The notes beneath the pieces were generated by a model that was not told the DNA's origin, did not search any database, and saw only the letters and a program-made list of their open reading frames with translations. From Pedobacter boryungensis (GTDB lineage Bacteria; Bacteroidota; Bacteroidia; Sphingobacteriales; Sphingobacteriaceae): a DNA stretch of 64,000 nucleotides. The translations under genes and the position numbers were made by a program. The stretch is from positions 620,001-684,000 of the forward strand of contig NZ_JABMKV010000001.1 in assembly GCF_013204825.1 (NCBI RefSeq). Reading direction: 5' to 3'. Below are positions 53,720 to 64,000 of the stretch, in pieces. Every line of letters begins with the position of its first letter. Positions within the stretch are counted from its first letter, which is position 1.

Positions 53720-54886
53720 TTAATCTTTTTTAAAGATGATGGTTCCATTCTCAAAAGATAAAATAGGTGTACCTCCATCAAGTAACTCAAAATTAGCATT
53801 TTGATATAAAACGATTTTGCCATTTAATGAAAGGGAAGAAGCTGAAAAAATTTGATAAGCATCGCAAAAACTTAAATCTCCAATATCTTGAATGGAATAC
53901 GTTTTAAAAGTACTACACCCATCACTAGTTGGACATTCATCATAATTAATACCTATACTTACTTCAATACCGTCTATTAAAATCCCCTGAATTAGGATAT
54001 GGAAAATCTGCTTATTGTTTTTAGGAATAGCAAAGTAGTTTTTTAAATCTTGCTGAGGATATTTTTTTGTAGCGATAGAATTTAAACCAGCTAAAATTGC
54101 AGCGAAATAATACCTTCTAATTTCTTGTTTTTCGTAATCGTTAGTGTATCCTCCTGCTTCAATTAAAATGGTTGATGTACCAGCTTTTTGAAAATTATCT
54201 CCAAAAGCACGTGGTTCAAACTCATCATCAAATAATCCAATATGTTTTGGTAAGAGTTGATCTAGATCATTAAACATATCTGCAATAACTAACATTGCAT
54301 TTTTTCGTGTTTCGTTAATATTTAATGCTTGATCAAAAGCTGGAGCTAAAAAAGATAATGTGGCAGGTTTTAAAGTTCCTGTTACACTCCATAAAGTTTG
54401 TTGGTCATGTAAATTAAAGCCAAAATCAGGTTTTATATTATCCCTACATTGTTTCAATAGCCTAGCCTCTGACGATACAGTCTTTAAAAAATCACGATTA
54501 ATATCTATTTGTTGTGCATTTCTTCTGGTAAAAACTTCTGCACCATCTGGGTTGACCATGGGGAGAATGTAGAGCTCACAGCTTTCTAATATCAGTTTTG
54601 CTAATTCAGCATCGCTTTGCAAAAAATTAAACAGATCAAATAAAGCCATTGTTCCAGTAGCCTCATCGCCATGCATTTGGCTCCAGAGCATTACTTTGAT
54701 TTTGCCCTTGCCGCATTTAACAAGGTTGATGCTTTTTCCCTTTACAGATTTGCCCAATTCTTTTACATCAAAATCTGGAGGTAATTGATTTAATAAGTCA
54801 ACTATAGTATTGTGCTTAAAAAAGCGATTTGTTAAAGTTTTTTCTTTAAAACTATCGTGATTAGAAATGATAGAATTTATGTTCAT
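53720..54886 (-). CDS. M14-family zinc carboxypeptidase
   Basis: A 388-residue protein from the ATG at 54886; the longer frame to 54928 runs into a REP-like hairpin and is rejected. Zinc ligands H72 and E75 (QMHGDEATG) and a later His in GFNLHDQQTLWS, the substrate-binding stretch MVNPDGAEVFTRRNAQQIDINRDF, and the Glu in ILIEAGGYTND mark the M14 fold. A ~90-residue C-terminal beta domain follows. No signal peptide seen, so it may act on peptides in the cytoplasm. Confidence 0.92.
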   Translation of the reverse strand: MNINSIISNHDSFKEKTLTNRFFKHNTIVDLLNQLPPDFDVKELGKSVKGKSINLVKCGKGKIKVMLWSQMHGDEATGTMALFDLFNFLQSDAELAKLILESCELYILPMVNPDGAEVFTRRNAQQIDINRDFLKTVSSEARLLKQCRDNIKPDFGFNLHDQQTLWSVTGTLKPATLSFLAPAFDQALNINETRKNAMLVIADMFNDLDQLLPKHIGLFDDEFEPRAFGDNFQKAGTSTILIEAGGYTNDYEKQEIRRYYFAAILAGLNSIATKKYPQQDLKNYFAIPKNNKQIFHILIQGILIDGIEVSIGINYDECPTSDGCSTFKTYSIQDIGDLSFCDAYQIFSASSLSLNGKIVLYQNANFELLDGGTPILSFENGTIIFKKD

Positions 54887-54918
54887 TGATTTTTTTTGAT
54901 TTAATTGAGTTGTAAAGC

Positions 54919-54971
54919 AACGAAGCAATCTAACTTTCAGGAAAGATTGCTTCGTTTTGCTCGCAATGACG
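54919..54971. repeat. REP-like hairpin between peptidase genes
   Basis: A perfect 13-bp inverted repeat (AACGAAGCAATCT at 54919-54931 and AGATTGCTTCGTT at 54944-54956, 12-base loop), followed by TTGCTCGCAATGACGA. The tail is the complement of the CGTCATTGCGA motif seen at 52091, so the two elements belong to one repeat family. It sits between the S9 stop and the M14 start. Confidence 0.75.
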
Positions 54972-54998
54972 AAATGTCAACTGCCAACTGAAAACTAA

Positions 54999-57881
54999 TT
55001 AAGGTTTATCATCAGTTAATTCAAAGCCCCAAGTTTTGCCTTTATCTATTGCAGATACTCCGCTTGTCATCCATACAGGAGCTTTGGCACCTTTCAAATA
55101 ATAATCAAAAAACTGTTGTTCTCTAATTTGAATATCTTTTCTGTTTTGACGTTGAACTAAATTATGAGCTTCATTATTATAATTTAATAACCAAACTGGT
55201 TTGCCTAAGCGTTTTAAACCTGTAAACATTTCAATACCTTGATACCAAGGCACAGCTCCGTCAGCATCGTTAGACATAATTACTACTGGTGTTTTTACTT
55301 TAGGCAAATTAAACAATGGTGAGTTTTCAATGTATAATTCAGGTTTTTCCCATAAAGTAGCACCAATTCTACTTTGTGTTTTTTCATATTGAAACTGTCT
55401 GTTCATTCCGCTTTCCCAACGAATTCCACCATAAGCGGATGTCATGTTTACTACTGGTGCCCCAGCCCAAGCCGCGGCGTACATATCTGTTGCAGTAATT
55501 AAATGTGCAACTTGGTAACCACCCCAACTCTGACCTTGAATACCAATTTTAGTACCATCTATCCATGCATTTTTCTTTAGGCTTTCTACACCAGAATTAA
55601 TAAATTCTTCTGCAGATTTTCCTGGATGACCAGTTTCATAACTAATATCTGGTGCAAAAACTAAATAACCATTGCTTACAAAAAACGGAATGTTTAAACG
55701 TGATGGTGTAGGAGCAGGGGCATTATAAGTATATAATCCTTCAGAAAGTTTTTCATAGAAATACACAATCATTGGATATTTTTTGTTCGGATCGAAATTT
55801 TCTGGTTTATATAAAATACCTTCAGATTTATACCCTTTCGGAGTAGTCCATTTTACCAATTCTGCAGTTCCCCAATTGTAATTAGCTTGTTGTGGGTTTG
55901 TACTACTTAATTTTAAAGCAGTTTTTAAATTGTCTTTAGATAAGTAAACATCTGGAGAGATAGTGTAATTCCCTTTATCAAAAAGAATAACATCGGCATC
56001 TTTCGCTTTTACTAAATTTGAATATTTAAAAGGTGCCATAATCACTAATTCAGGGGCTTTATTATCGTTCAATGCCTTACGATAAAAACCATTTTCTTTT
56101 GTAGTGTTATTAAATGCATCTAACCATAACACTTCTTTTTTAGTGAAAAATCTAAAATCAGGATTAATTCTTTCAACACGGAAGGTAATGTTATTTGCTC
56201 TTCCAAAGCCATTTGTTAAGTTTTTACTTGAACTTCCATCAGGAGAAAATTGCCAAATATCATAACGGTCATACAATAAAACCGCTTTATCCTCTTCTAA
56301 CCATCCAGCAACACCATAACTATTTGGATCATCTGGAACATCATTTTCTTCATCATAGAATTTAGCTGTCATATTAGCCGTAATGATGCTTGTTTTTCCA
56401 GTAGCTACTTGGTATGTTTTCCAAAGCTTAACTTTCTTATCGTAATATAAAATATAATTGCCATCAGGCGATGCCGAAGCATTTCCATCTAAATTTTCTA
56501 GAATTTTTTTGCGAGCGCCAGTCTTCACATCAACTAAATAATAATCACGTACCGAACCACCAGTCCATTGCGATGGAATACGGTTGCCATAATCGGTTGA
56601 TGCCAATACAAAGGCAGCATTTCCTTCATTTACCAAGTTAGCATCAGGAAGTTTTGCATCAGTTAAGGGCACAATTTTAGGATCAGTACCATAAATATCA
56701 ATCGCAGTTAAGTAACTTCTTTTAGATTCACGATCTGCATTTTTCAATTGCATGGGTTGCAAATAATCATCTTTATACCCCCAAATGTCCAACTTAGCAT
56801 TTTCGAAATCGACTAAAGTAGTGTCTTTTGGTTTTTTTATTGGCGCAATGCCAAAAAATAATCGATTACCATCTTTGCTAAAAGTAATTTTTCCATCTCC
56901 ACTTACTGCAAATTTAGCTGGCATTCCTGGCATATCATTATCAACTAAAATCTGTGCAGTATCAAGTGTTAAGGAATTATAGTAAACATTAAAATCTTTA
57001 ATTTCTGTTTTCTCAGGACTAGTTTCTCCTAAAAATGCTAAATGCTCACTTTCATCATCAAACGTAAAATTCTTAAAGTTTCCTTTGCCTTTTACTAAGG
57101 TTTTTAATACGCCAGATTCAGTATTTAATAAGAAAACACCTTGTTGAGCTGTTTTGTCTTTTTTAGATCCTGTTGAAGCAAAAACCAATTGTTTACCATC
57201 TTTGCTAAAGGCATAATCGCTTACAAACTTGTAAATTCTTTCTACACCTGTCGTTAAGTTTTTTACAATTAAATCTGTTCCTTCTTTTGCAGCAGTACCA
57301 GCAGGCTCGTCATCAGCTAAATAATCAGTTTCGCTATCGTTTTTTTGCTCCGTACCTTGAGTAGCAGATTTTGCTTTTTTACTGGTATCAGGAGCTTTTT
57401 CTAAATTATAAGCTAATATGGCAGCTCCATTTTCTGGAAACCTGAAAGATTTAACTCTAGGTATTTTAGTAATGGCTAACGTAGTCAAATTAGCAATCCC
57501 TAATGTATCCTTAGTCATTTCGTCGGCCTTTTTCTTTTTAATTTTAGCCATTCTAGTATCTTTATACCAAGGTTTAATGGTAAAAGCTGCAAATTTCGAA
57601 TCGGCACTAAATAAAGTAGAATTTGAACGTACTTCGAAACCTAATTGTGGCGGGGTTCCTCTCGAAACTACTATTTTTTGTGCAGTTAAACTATTTTGGA
57701 AGTACAAATTCGCATCTCCTTCTTGCTGATTGATTACGTAAGCAGCCCATAATCCATTGTTTGAAAACTGTTTTGCTCCTACAGCTTCCCATTTATCATA
57801 AACAGAATGGTCTAATGGTTTCTTTTGTGCATAAACAACACTAGCAAATAATAAAAAAAGTAAGGTTAATTTTTTTTTCAT
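54999..57881 (-). CDS. S9-family prolyl-oligopeptidase-like serine peptidase, secreted
   Basis: A 960-residue protein: signal peptide 1-18 (ending VVYAQ), a long propeller-like N-terminal region (~25-700) and a C-terminal alpha/beta-hydrolase domain. The catalytic Ser785 lies in GQSWGGYQ, the Asp in NDADGAVPW and the His in NEAHNLVQ. Periplasmic, it would cleave peptides; the long propeller limits access to small ones. Upstream on the same strand as M14 with a REP-like hairpin between. Confidence 0.95.
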   Translation of the reverse strand: MKKKLTLLFLLFASVVYAQKKPLDHSVYDKWEAVGAKQFSNNGLWAAYVINQQEGDANLYFQNSLTAQKIVVSRGTPPQLGFEVRSNSTLFSADSKFAAFTIKPWYKDTRMAKIKKKKADEMTKDTLGIANLTTLAITKIPRVKSFRFPENGAAILAYNLEKAPDTSKKAKSATQGTEQKNDSETDYLADDEPAGTAAKEGTDLIVKNLTTGVERIYKFVSDYAFSKDGKQLVFASTGSKKDKTAQQGVFLLNTESGVLKTLVKGKGNFKNFTFDDESEHLAFLGETSPEKTEIKDFNVYYNSLTLDTAQILVDNDMPGMPAKFAVSGDGKITFSKDGNRLFFGIAPIKKPKDTTLVDFENAKLDIWGYKDDYLQPMQLKNADRESKRSYLTAIDIYGTDPKIVPLTDAKLPDANLVNEGNAAFVLASTDYGNRIPSQWTGGSVRDYYLVDVKTGARKKILENLDGNASASPDGNYILYYDKKVKLWKTYQVATGKTSIITANMTAKFYDEENDVPDDPNSYGVAGWLEEDKAVLLYDRYDIWQFSPDGSSSKNLTNGFGRANNITFRVERINPDFRFFTKKEVLWLDAFNNTTKENGFYRKALNDNKAPELVIMAPFKYSNLVKAKDADVILFDKGNYTISPDVYLSKDNLKTALKLSSTNPQQANYNWGTAELVKWTTPKGYKSEGILYKPENFDPNKKYPMIVYFYEKLSEGLYTYNAPAPTPSRLNIPFFVSNGYLVFAPDISYETGHPGKSAEEFINSGVESLKKNAWIDGTKIGIQGQSWGGYQVAHLITATDMYAAAWAGAPVVNMTSAYGGIRWESGMNRQFQYEKTQSRIGATLWEKPELYIENSPLFNLPKVKTPVVIMSNDADGAVPWYQGIEMFTGLKRLGKPVWLLNYNNEAHNLVQRQNRKDIQIREQQFFDYYLKGAKAPVWMTSGVSAIDKGKTWGFELTDDKP

Positions 57882-58228
57882 GATTATAAATAGTTATGAG
57901 AGTTAATCTTATCTGACCTTAAAAATTGCAAATTTTGCGCATAATTCCACTATGTGTATATCAAATTTTACAAAAGTAGAAGGTTTTATTTTTGAAAAGC
58001 AACAGCAGAAGTCTTATTAACGTTAAGTCTGGCTTTACGCTAATTTTTTTTGCGCTTCCACTTCGCTCAGCATAACAAAAGGATGTTGCTTCAATCAAGT
58101 TTAAATAACATTAGCTATTGCAAATAACTAAATGCATAAAGCAAAAGCCGCAGATGTTCAGATTAAATCTGCGCATCTGCGGCTTTATTGTTTGTAATTT
58201 CTGTTTCTAGATTACAATCTATACTTAC
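57882..58228. other. 347-bp intergenic region
   Basis: Between the S9 gene start and the yidC stop (both minus strand). It holds the yidC terminator at 58144-58186 and a TTAACGTTAA palindrome near 58018; the rest is AT-rich with no gene. A GC-richer stretch around 58050-58075 (CGCTTCCACTTCGCTCAG) may be a REP remnant. Confidence 0.5.
58144..58186 (-). terminator. Terminator after the pyrG-yidC operon
   Basis: A 12-bp perfect stem AAAGCCGCAGAT / ATCTGCGGCTTT with a 19-base loop and T-rich flank on the minus strand, 42 bases after the yidC stop. Confidence 0.8.
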
Positions 58229-60028
58229 CTATTTTCCTTTTTTCTCTTGCGTTTTAGCTTGTGCTTGTGTACGCATATAATCATCTAAACGAGATTGGAA
58301 TTTAGATTTTTTCTTTTCACCTTGTGGTTTGGCTTTGTTTTCTTGCAAAATAGCATGAATTTTATCATCATTAACCATTCTTCTAATTAGATATTGTTGT
58401 AAGAAGGTTAACATATTTGCTAAGAAATAATAATAATTTAAACCTGATGGATAGCTGTTTAACACACCTAAGAAAATGATTGGCATAATGTAACCAATGT
58501 ATTTCATTTGACCAGTAGCACCAGAAATTTGGTTGTTAAAATAGGTATAAATCAATGTTGATATCGTCATCAACACACACATTAAACTTAAGTGATCACC
58601 AATAAATGGAACAGTGAAACCAAATTTTATAAAATCATCATAGGTTGATAAATCGTGCATCCATAAGAAAGTTTGACCTCTTAATTCGAATAAATTAGGG
58701 AAGAAGAAGAAGAATGCCATTACAAAAGGTAATTGCAATAACATTGGTAAACATCCTCCTAATGGATTTACACCTACTTTTTTATAGAGTTTTAAATATT
58801 CTTGTTGTAAAAGTGTAGCATTATCTTCACCAACCTTAGCTTTAATCTCATCCATTTCTGGCTTCAAAATCCTCATTTTAGCCATTGAGATGTACGATTT
58901 ATACGTTAATGGGGACATTGCTAATTTTAACAAAATAGTTAATACTAAAATGATCAAACCATATCCCCAACCAAAGCTTTCTAAAAATTGAAATACTGGT
59001 AACACGATAAAACGGTTGATATATTTTAAAGGCCAATAACCCATATCAACTTGTTTTTCAATGCTTTGTCCTTGCGCTTTTAAGTTGTCAAATTTATTAT
59101 TACCGAAGTAAAATTTCATTGCATAACTTTCCGAAGCTAATTGTTTAAATGGCAATTGCATGTTAGCACCATACCATTTAATTTTTCCAGGTTCTGTACT
59201 AATTTTAACTTCTAAATCACCTTTTTCAAAAGGAACTTGAGGAATTAATACGGCTGAGAAAAACTGTTGTTTAAACGAAAACCATTCGATTTTACCATCT
59301 TTAAGTTCTTCTTTAGCATCTTTACCAACACCTAAATGATCAGGGTTTTTATCTGTATATTTATAATAAGGAGCAGCGTGTTCTTGCTCTTTTTTAGCAG
59401 ATTTTTCTTGCTCTAATAAAGTTGTTTCCCAATTTAAAGTAATTGCATTTCCCTGTACAACTTGGTTTAAACCATTTAGGTTAATGTTAAAATCAACATT
59501 ATTCCCATTTGATTTTAAACCATATACAAATTCGATGTATTTATCTGCGCTATAGTTAGCACGCATACTAATGTTGCTCGCAGTTTGTGTAGCCGTAAAA
59601 TATAAATTGTTCGTGTTTACAATCTTACCATCAATGTTTAAGTTTAAACCAAATTTATTATCTGGTCCATTAAATAAAATTAAAGGTTTACCACCATAAG
59701 TATGTTCTTTTTTAACTTCAACTGAAACTATTTTACCACCTAAATTGCTGAACGTTAATTTTAAATTATCGTTTTCTAAAACTGAGGTTTGTGCTGTACC
59801 AGCAATATTACCGCCAAAAGGACCGGATAAAGTTGCAGAATCTGGTTTTGTTGGTGTTGTTGGTTGTGCTACAGCTGGTGTAGGTTTTACTCCTGCTTTT
59901 GCTAATGAGTCTGCGGTAATTTTAGCTCTTTCTTTTTTGATATCAGCCTCGCTAGGCTTCATAAAAAACACAGCTGCTCCTAAAATAACCATGATCAGGA
60001 ACAGACCTGTAAATGTATTTCTATCCAT
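58229..60028 (-). CDS. yidC: Membrane protein insertase YidC
   Basis: A 599-residue inner-membrane insertase. An N-terminal anchor (FTGLFLIMVILGAAVFFM) precedes a Pro/Thr-rich linker and a ~300-residue periplasmic beta-sandwich domain. Five C-terminal helices form the conserved 60KD_IMP core (~345-575; RFIVLPVFQFLESFGWGYGLIILVLTILLK, VNPLGGCLPMLLQLPFVMAFF) and a Lys/Gln-rich tail follows. It inserts proteins into the inner membrane, alone or with SecYEG. It follows pyrG by 20 bases on the minus strand; pairing with pyrG is typical of Bacteroidota. Confidence 0.97.
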   Translation of the reverse strand: MDRNTFTGLFLIMVILGAAVFFMKPSEADIKKERAKITADSLAKAGVKPTPAVAQPTTPTKPDSATLSGPFGGNIAGTAQTSVLENDNLKLTFSNLGGKIVSVEVKKEHTYGGKPLILFNGPDNKFGLNLNIDGKIVNTNNLYFTATQTASNISMRANYSADKYIEFVYGLKSNGNNVDFNINLNGLNQVVQGNAITLNWETTLLEQEKSAKKEQEHAAPYYKYTDKNPDHLGVGKDAKEELKDGKIEWFSFKQQFFSAVLIPQVPFEKGDLEVKISTEPGKIKWYGANMQLPFKQLASESYAMKFYFGNNKFDNLKAQGQSIEKQVDMGYWPLKYINRFIVLPVFQFLESFGWGYGLIILVLTILLKLAMSPLTYKSYISMAKMRILKPEMDEIKAKVGEDNATLLQQEYLKLYKKVGVNPLGGCLPMLLQLPFVMAFFFFFPNLFELRGQTFLWMHDLSTYDDFIKFGFTVPFIGDHLSLMCVLMTISTLIYTYFNNQISGATGQMKYIGYIMPIIFLGVLNSYPSGLNYYYFLANMLTFLQQYLIRRMVNDDKIHAILQENKAKPQGEKKKSKFQSRLDDYMRTQAQAKTQEKKGK

Positions 60029-60048
60029 TATGTTGTTTTAAACTTGTA

Positions 60049-61683
<1,635 letters not shown>

Positions 61684-61818
61684 TTAAGCAGGCTTTATAA
61701 CCTTTTTAATTGTTTTTGTACGGGATACAAAGTTACAAAAATATATGATTTGAGTGGTTAAATGTTTAATAAATTATTTGATTGATAGTGAGCGAGTAAC
61801 CGAAATTGCTCCAAAAAA

Positions 61819-61844
61819 AAATGTCCAGACTATGCTGGACATTT
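61819..61844 (-). terminator. Terminator between GH16 and pyrG
   Basis: Stem AAATGTCCAG / CTGGACATTT with a 6-base loop and flanking A/T runs, 20 bases after the GH16 stop. It separates the carbohydrate locus from the housekeeping pair. Confidence 0.85.
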
Positions 61845-61863
61845 AATTAAAGATAGTTCGAAG

Positions 61864-62745
61864 CTATTTTTCAATCATTTTATAATAGCGTACATAATCA
61901 ATTTCCATTTTTTGTGGGAAGATGGTGTCATCAATTCCTTGAGCGCCGCCCCAATCGCCTCCAATGGCTAAATTCAACAACAAGTGAAATCTTTTATCGA
62001 AAGGCCAAACTTTGTAACCAGTACCTTCATTGGCAAATTCAAATACCATTGCATCATCATAATATCCACGAATAGCGTAGGGAGTCCAATCTACTCTGTA
62101 TTTATGAAAAGCTGTACTTGCATCAGCAATAGTTTTGGTACTTGTTTTTTGAGTATTGATTTTGAAATAATATGCTTCTGTATGTGTGGTAAAATGCACA
62201 TTATTTTGATCGTAGCCAACATGTTCCATGATATCTATTTCTCCAGATTTAGGCCAATCTCCATAAGCTCTATCAGTAGGTAACATCCAAATTGCTGGCC
62301 AAGTACCTTTTCCAGTAGGTAATTTTGCGCTAACTTCAATTCTACCATACAATACATCTAGTTTGTTTCTGGTTACTAAACGAGCAGAAGTATAAGCCAT
62401 ACCATTCATACTTTCTTTTTTAGCAGTTATGCTAAGTTTTCCATCGGCTACGCTAGCATTTGCTAATGAATTTGTATAATATTCTTTCTCGTTATTTCCC
62501 CAGCCAGAGCCACCAAGATCATAATCCCATTTTGCAGTTTCAGGTAAACCAGTATAATCAAATTCATCTGCCCAAAACGGTGTAGTTTCGAAAGCCCAAT
62601 TTTTATCTACTACAACAACAGGTGTTGGTGGAACAATAATTGGTTCTTCTACTTCTTTACCAGAAGAGCACGATTGACAAGAAAATATGGATCCAGCTGA
62701 GAGTGCAATTAAGAAATATGTATTTTTAATTTTTTTATAAATCAT
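61864..62745 (-). CDS. GH16-family beta-glucanase (laminarinase-like)
   Basis: A 293-residue probable lipoprotein (SIFSC with Cys23, then a Ser/Glu/Pro linker). The GH16 jelly roll spans ~50-290 with the catalytic motif E169-I-D171-I-M-E174 (SGEIDIMEHVG), substrate-cleft Trp residues (WGNNEKEYY, GTWPAIWML) and LLLNLAIGGDWGG. Family members with this EIDIME-H signature usually cut beta-1,3 or mixed-linked beta-glucans. Encoded downstream of the PKD protein on the minus strand, it is probably the last enzyme of a beta-glucan utilization locus. Confidence 0.94.
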   Translation of the reverse strand: MIYKKIKNTYFLIALSAGSIFSCQSCSSGKEVEEPIIVPPTPVVVVDKNWAFETTPFWADEFDYTGLPETAKWDYDLGGSGWGNNEKEYYTNSLANASVADGKLSITAKKESMNGMAYTSARLVTRNKLDVLYGRIEVSAKLPTGKGTWPAIWMLPTDRAYGDWPKSGEIDIMEHVGYDQNNVHFTTHTEAYYFKINTQKTSTKTIADASTAFHKYRVDWTPYAIRGYYDDAMVFEFANEGTGYKVWPFDKRFHLLLNLAIGGDWGGAQGIDDTIFPQKMEIDYVRYYKMIEK

Positions 62746-62762
62746 AGTAGCTTTCTTTTATA

Positions 62763-62786
62763 AAGCCTGATTTTTCAACCAGGCTT
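62763..62786. terminator. Stem-loop between the PKD-protein and GH16 genes
   Basis: AAGCCTG / CAGGCTT with a ~10-base loop. The T run is on the plus strand, so as a minus-strand signal it is weak; it may be a partial terminator or a processing hairpin that sets different expression of the two genes. Confidence 0.5.
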
Positions 62787-62794
62787 TTTTGTTT

Positions 62795-64000
62795 CTATTT
62801 AAATTCGAAATCATCAATATAGAAAATTCCTGGATTTGGATGACCTTCGCCACCTAATTGTACCACAATTTTATCATATAATGTTTCTGCTGACCAACCT
62901 GAGTAATCAAATTCTAATTGTACCCAAGTGTTGTATTGTGCAGGAGTAATTGTTTTTACAACTTCCAATTGAGTTGTCCATGCATTGCCACCCAATAATG
63001 AGTTTTGCAATTTAATAGATACAGTTGATGCAACTTTTGTAAAATCATTTCCTCCAGGGAAAAATACTTTTAGCTTTATTTTATTTTTCGTGGTTAAATC
63101 GAAACGGTAAGGCATAGTAACGTTTAAATTTCCATACTGCCCGTCTGAACCTGTTCTTTTTTCGTAATAACCAACTTTAGTAGAAGTGTTTACAGGGAAT
63201 TTAGATGGATTATCGTAAGACCTTGTATAATCCATATTTTCTGCATTCCATGTAATTGCAGATGTATTTTGGAAATCATCAGTAAGGTTAGCCGCTTGCA
63301 TCGGTTTTTGAACTGGAGGTACAACTGGTCTTACATATCCTTTTCTTATTAATTTCAAATACCAAGCATTACCAGCATTAGATTTATCTAAGCATCTCAA
63401 CCACATCTCATCATCAGTAAGGGAAAGAATTTGATATTGAGAAACACCTAAATAGTAAGAGATAAAACCATTATTGCTAATTGTAATGTATTTAACGCCA
63501 TTTACTGTTGTAACCAACCAAGTTAAATTTGTGGCAGGAGTATAGTTTACTGTAGGATCGTTACTTCCAGTTGGTCCACCAATGCCAGGTGCATTAGATG
63601 CATTGGCAAAAGTAGTTCCATTGTTAGCATAAGTGTATTTCAATGAATTCATGTTAAATGTCATTTCATCATCGTAAAATCCTGTTCCATTTTTTTCATT
63701 TGGACCAGCTTGATACCAATCTGGGAATTGAGAGCCAATTGGACCAACACCTAAATGGCCTTGCTGCGTTTGATCAATTACCCATGTTTTACCATTTGCA
63801 TTTGATAAACCTCCAGAAAGAGTTGTAAAAGCTGGATCTGTAAGCATAGCAGGGTTTGTATTTGCAACTACCACTGTTTTAGTGCTCGATGCATATCCAC
63901 CATCGGTTACAATAGTCAATTTAACAGTATATGTTCCTGCTAAAGGATAGGAAGCCTGTGCATCTGTACCTTCTGCAGTTGCTCCATTTCCGAAATCCCA
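62795..64000 (-). CDS. PKD-domain surface protein, N-terminal part outside window
   Basis: The frame is open to the right edge. The part seen (about 400 residues) starts in a PKD domain (WDFGNGATAEG, then YPLAGTYTVKLTIVTDGGYASS) and continues into a beta-rich region with a DxxYTRSY-like strand and ends in a galactose-binding-like module (VVQLGGEGHPNPGIFYIDDFEFK). Such proteins are encoded beside SusC/D and GH16 in laminarin loci and are thought to be surface glycan-binding proteins. The N-terminus, probably with a lipobox, lies beyond 64000. Confidence 0.85.
   Translation of the reverse strand, partial: WDFGNGATAEGTDAQASYPLAGTYTVKLTIVTDGGYASSTKTVVVANTNPAMLTDPAFTTLSGGLSNANGKTWVIDQTQQGHLGVGPIGSQFPDWYQAGPNEKNGTGFYDDEMTFNMNSLKYTYANNGTTFANASNAPGIGGPTGSNDPTVNYTPATNLTWLVTTVNGVKYITISNNGFISYYLGVSQYQILSLTDDEMWLRCLDKSNAGNAWYLKLIRKGYVRPVVPPVQKPMQAANLTDDFQNTSAITWNAENMDYTRSYDNPSKFPVNTSTKVGYYEKRTGSDGQYGNLNVTMPYRFDLTTKNKIKLKVFFPGGNDFTKVASTVSIKLQNSLLGGNAWTTQLEVVKTITPAQYNTWVQLEFDYSGWSAETLYDKIVVQLGGEGHPNPGIFYIDDFEFK

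Noticed and set aside
54887..54928. Longer N-terminus for the M14 peptidase
   Set aside because: The extra codons lie in the REP-like hairpin and lack family resemblance; the ATG at 54886 is preferred.

Overview
The window looks like a chromosomal segment of a soil or freshwater Bacteroidota, most likely a Pedobacter-like member of the Sphingobacteriaceae. This rests on AT-rich DNA, SusC/SusD outer-membrane pairs, CarboxypepD_reg-type TonB receptors, a Bacteroidota-style carotenoid operon with a fused two-half lycopene cyclase, and many genes without strong Shine-Dalgarno sites. I see no tRNA, rRNA, CRISPR array, transposase or prophage.

Layout. 0-9.7 kb: the end of an HdeD-like membrane protein, a small Cys-rich secreted protein with a possible sorting tail, a YncE-propeller/phosphoesterase fusion, an ABC exporter pair, a TonB-type receptor and a DUF1826-like protein. 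10-11.7 kb: a zinc alcohol dehydrogenase with an unknown partner. 11.9-17.3 kb: a tightly overlapping carotenoid operon (CarH-like MerR regulator, crtI, crtB, an unknown gene, idi, crtZ, fused crtYcd). It should take GGPP to zeaxanthin under a B12-type light-sensing repressor; a GGPP synthase gene is not in the window. 17.3-46 kb: a long run of mostly single-gene or two-gene units with a stress and maintenance flavour. These include catalase HPII facing an ankyrin protein, YdaT-like and YtxH-like proteins, an atypical response regulator, a GH130/alpha-alpha-barrel divergent pair, DNA ligase D, tandem DUF3606 proteins, exonuclease III, DUF4142, a two-domain pyrophosphatase-like protein, a Rieske/FAD oxidoreductase, KTSC, an N/Q-rich disordered protein, MscS, SemiSWEET, a YciE-type ferritin-like protein, a CinA-like amidase, a PAS/GAF histidine kinase with a response regulator, an EamA transporter, a GH29 fucosidase, an LLM oxidoreductase, OsmC and a thioesterase.

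47-64 kb: a SusC/SusD pair, an intergenic stretch with a REP-like hairpin and a 21-bp tandem repeat, then a minus-strand block: SpmA/SpmB-type membrane protein, M14 carboxypeptidase, S9 peptidase, yidC and pyrG in tandem, and a GH16 beta-glucanase following a PKD-domain protein cut by the right edge. The GH16/PKD pair is probably the downstream end of a laminarin or beta-glucan utilization locus that continues beyond the window.

Items most worth a second look: a near-perfect inverted repeat just before the CarH-like regulator's start codon; an unknown gene translationally coupled inside the carotenoid operon; a response regulator whose phospho-acceptor Asp is Glu; a pyrophosphatase-like domain with several altered active-site positions fused to an unnamed domain; a YdaT-like gene whose start appears frameshifted by one base; and two small Cys-rich proteins with P-x-D/membrane/basic tails resembling exosortase substrates.
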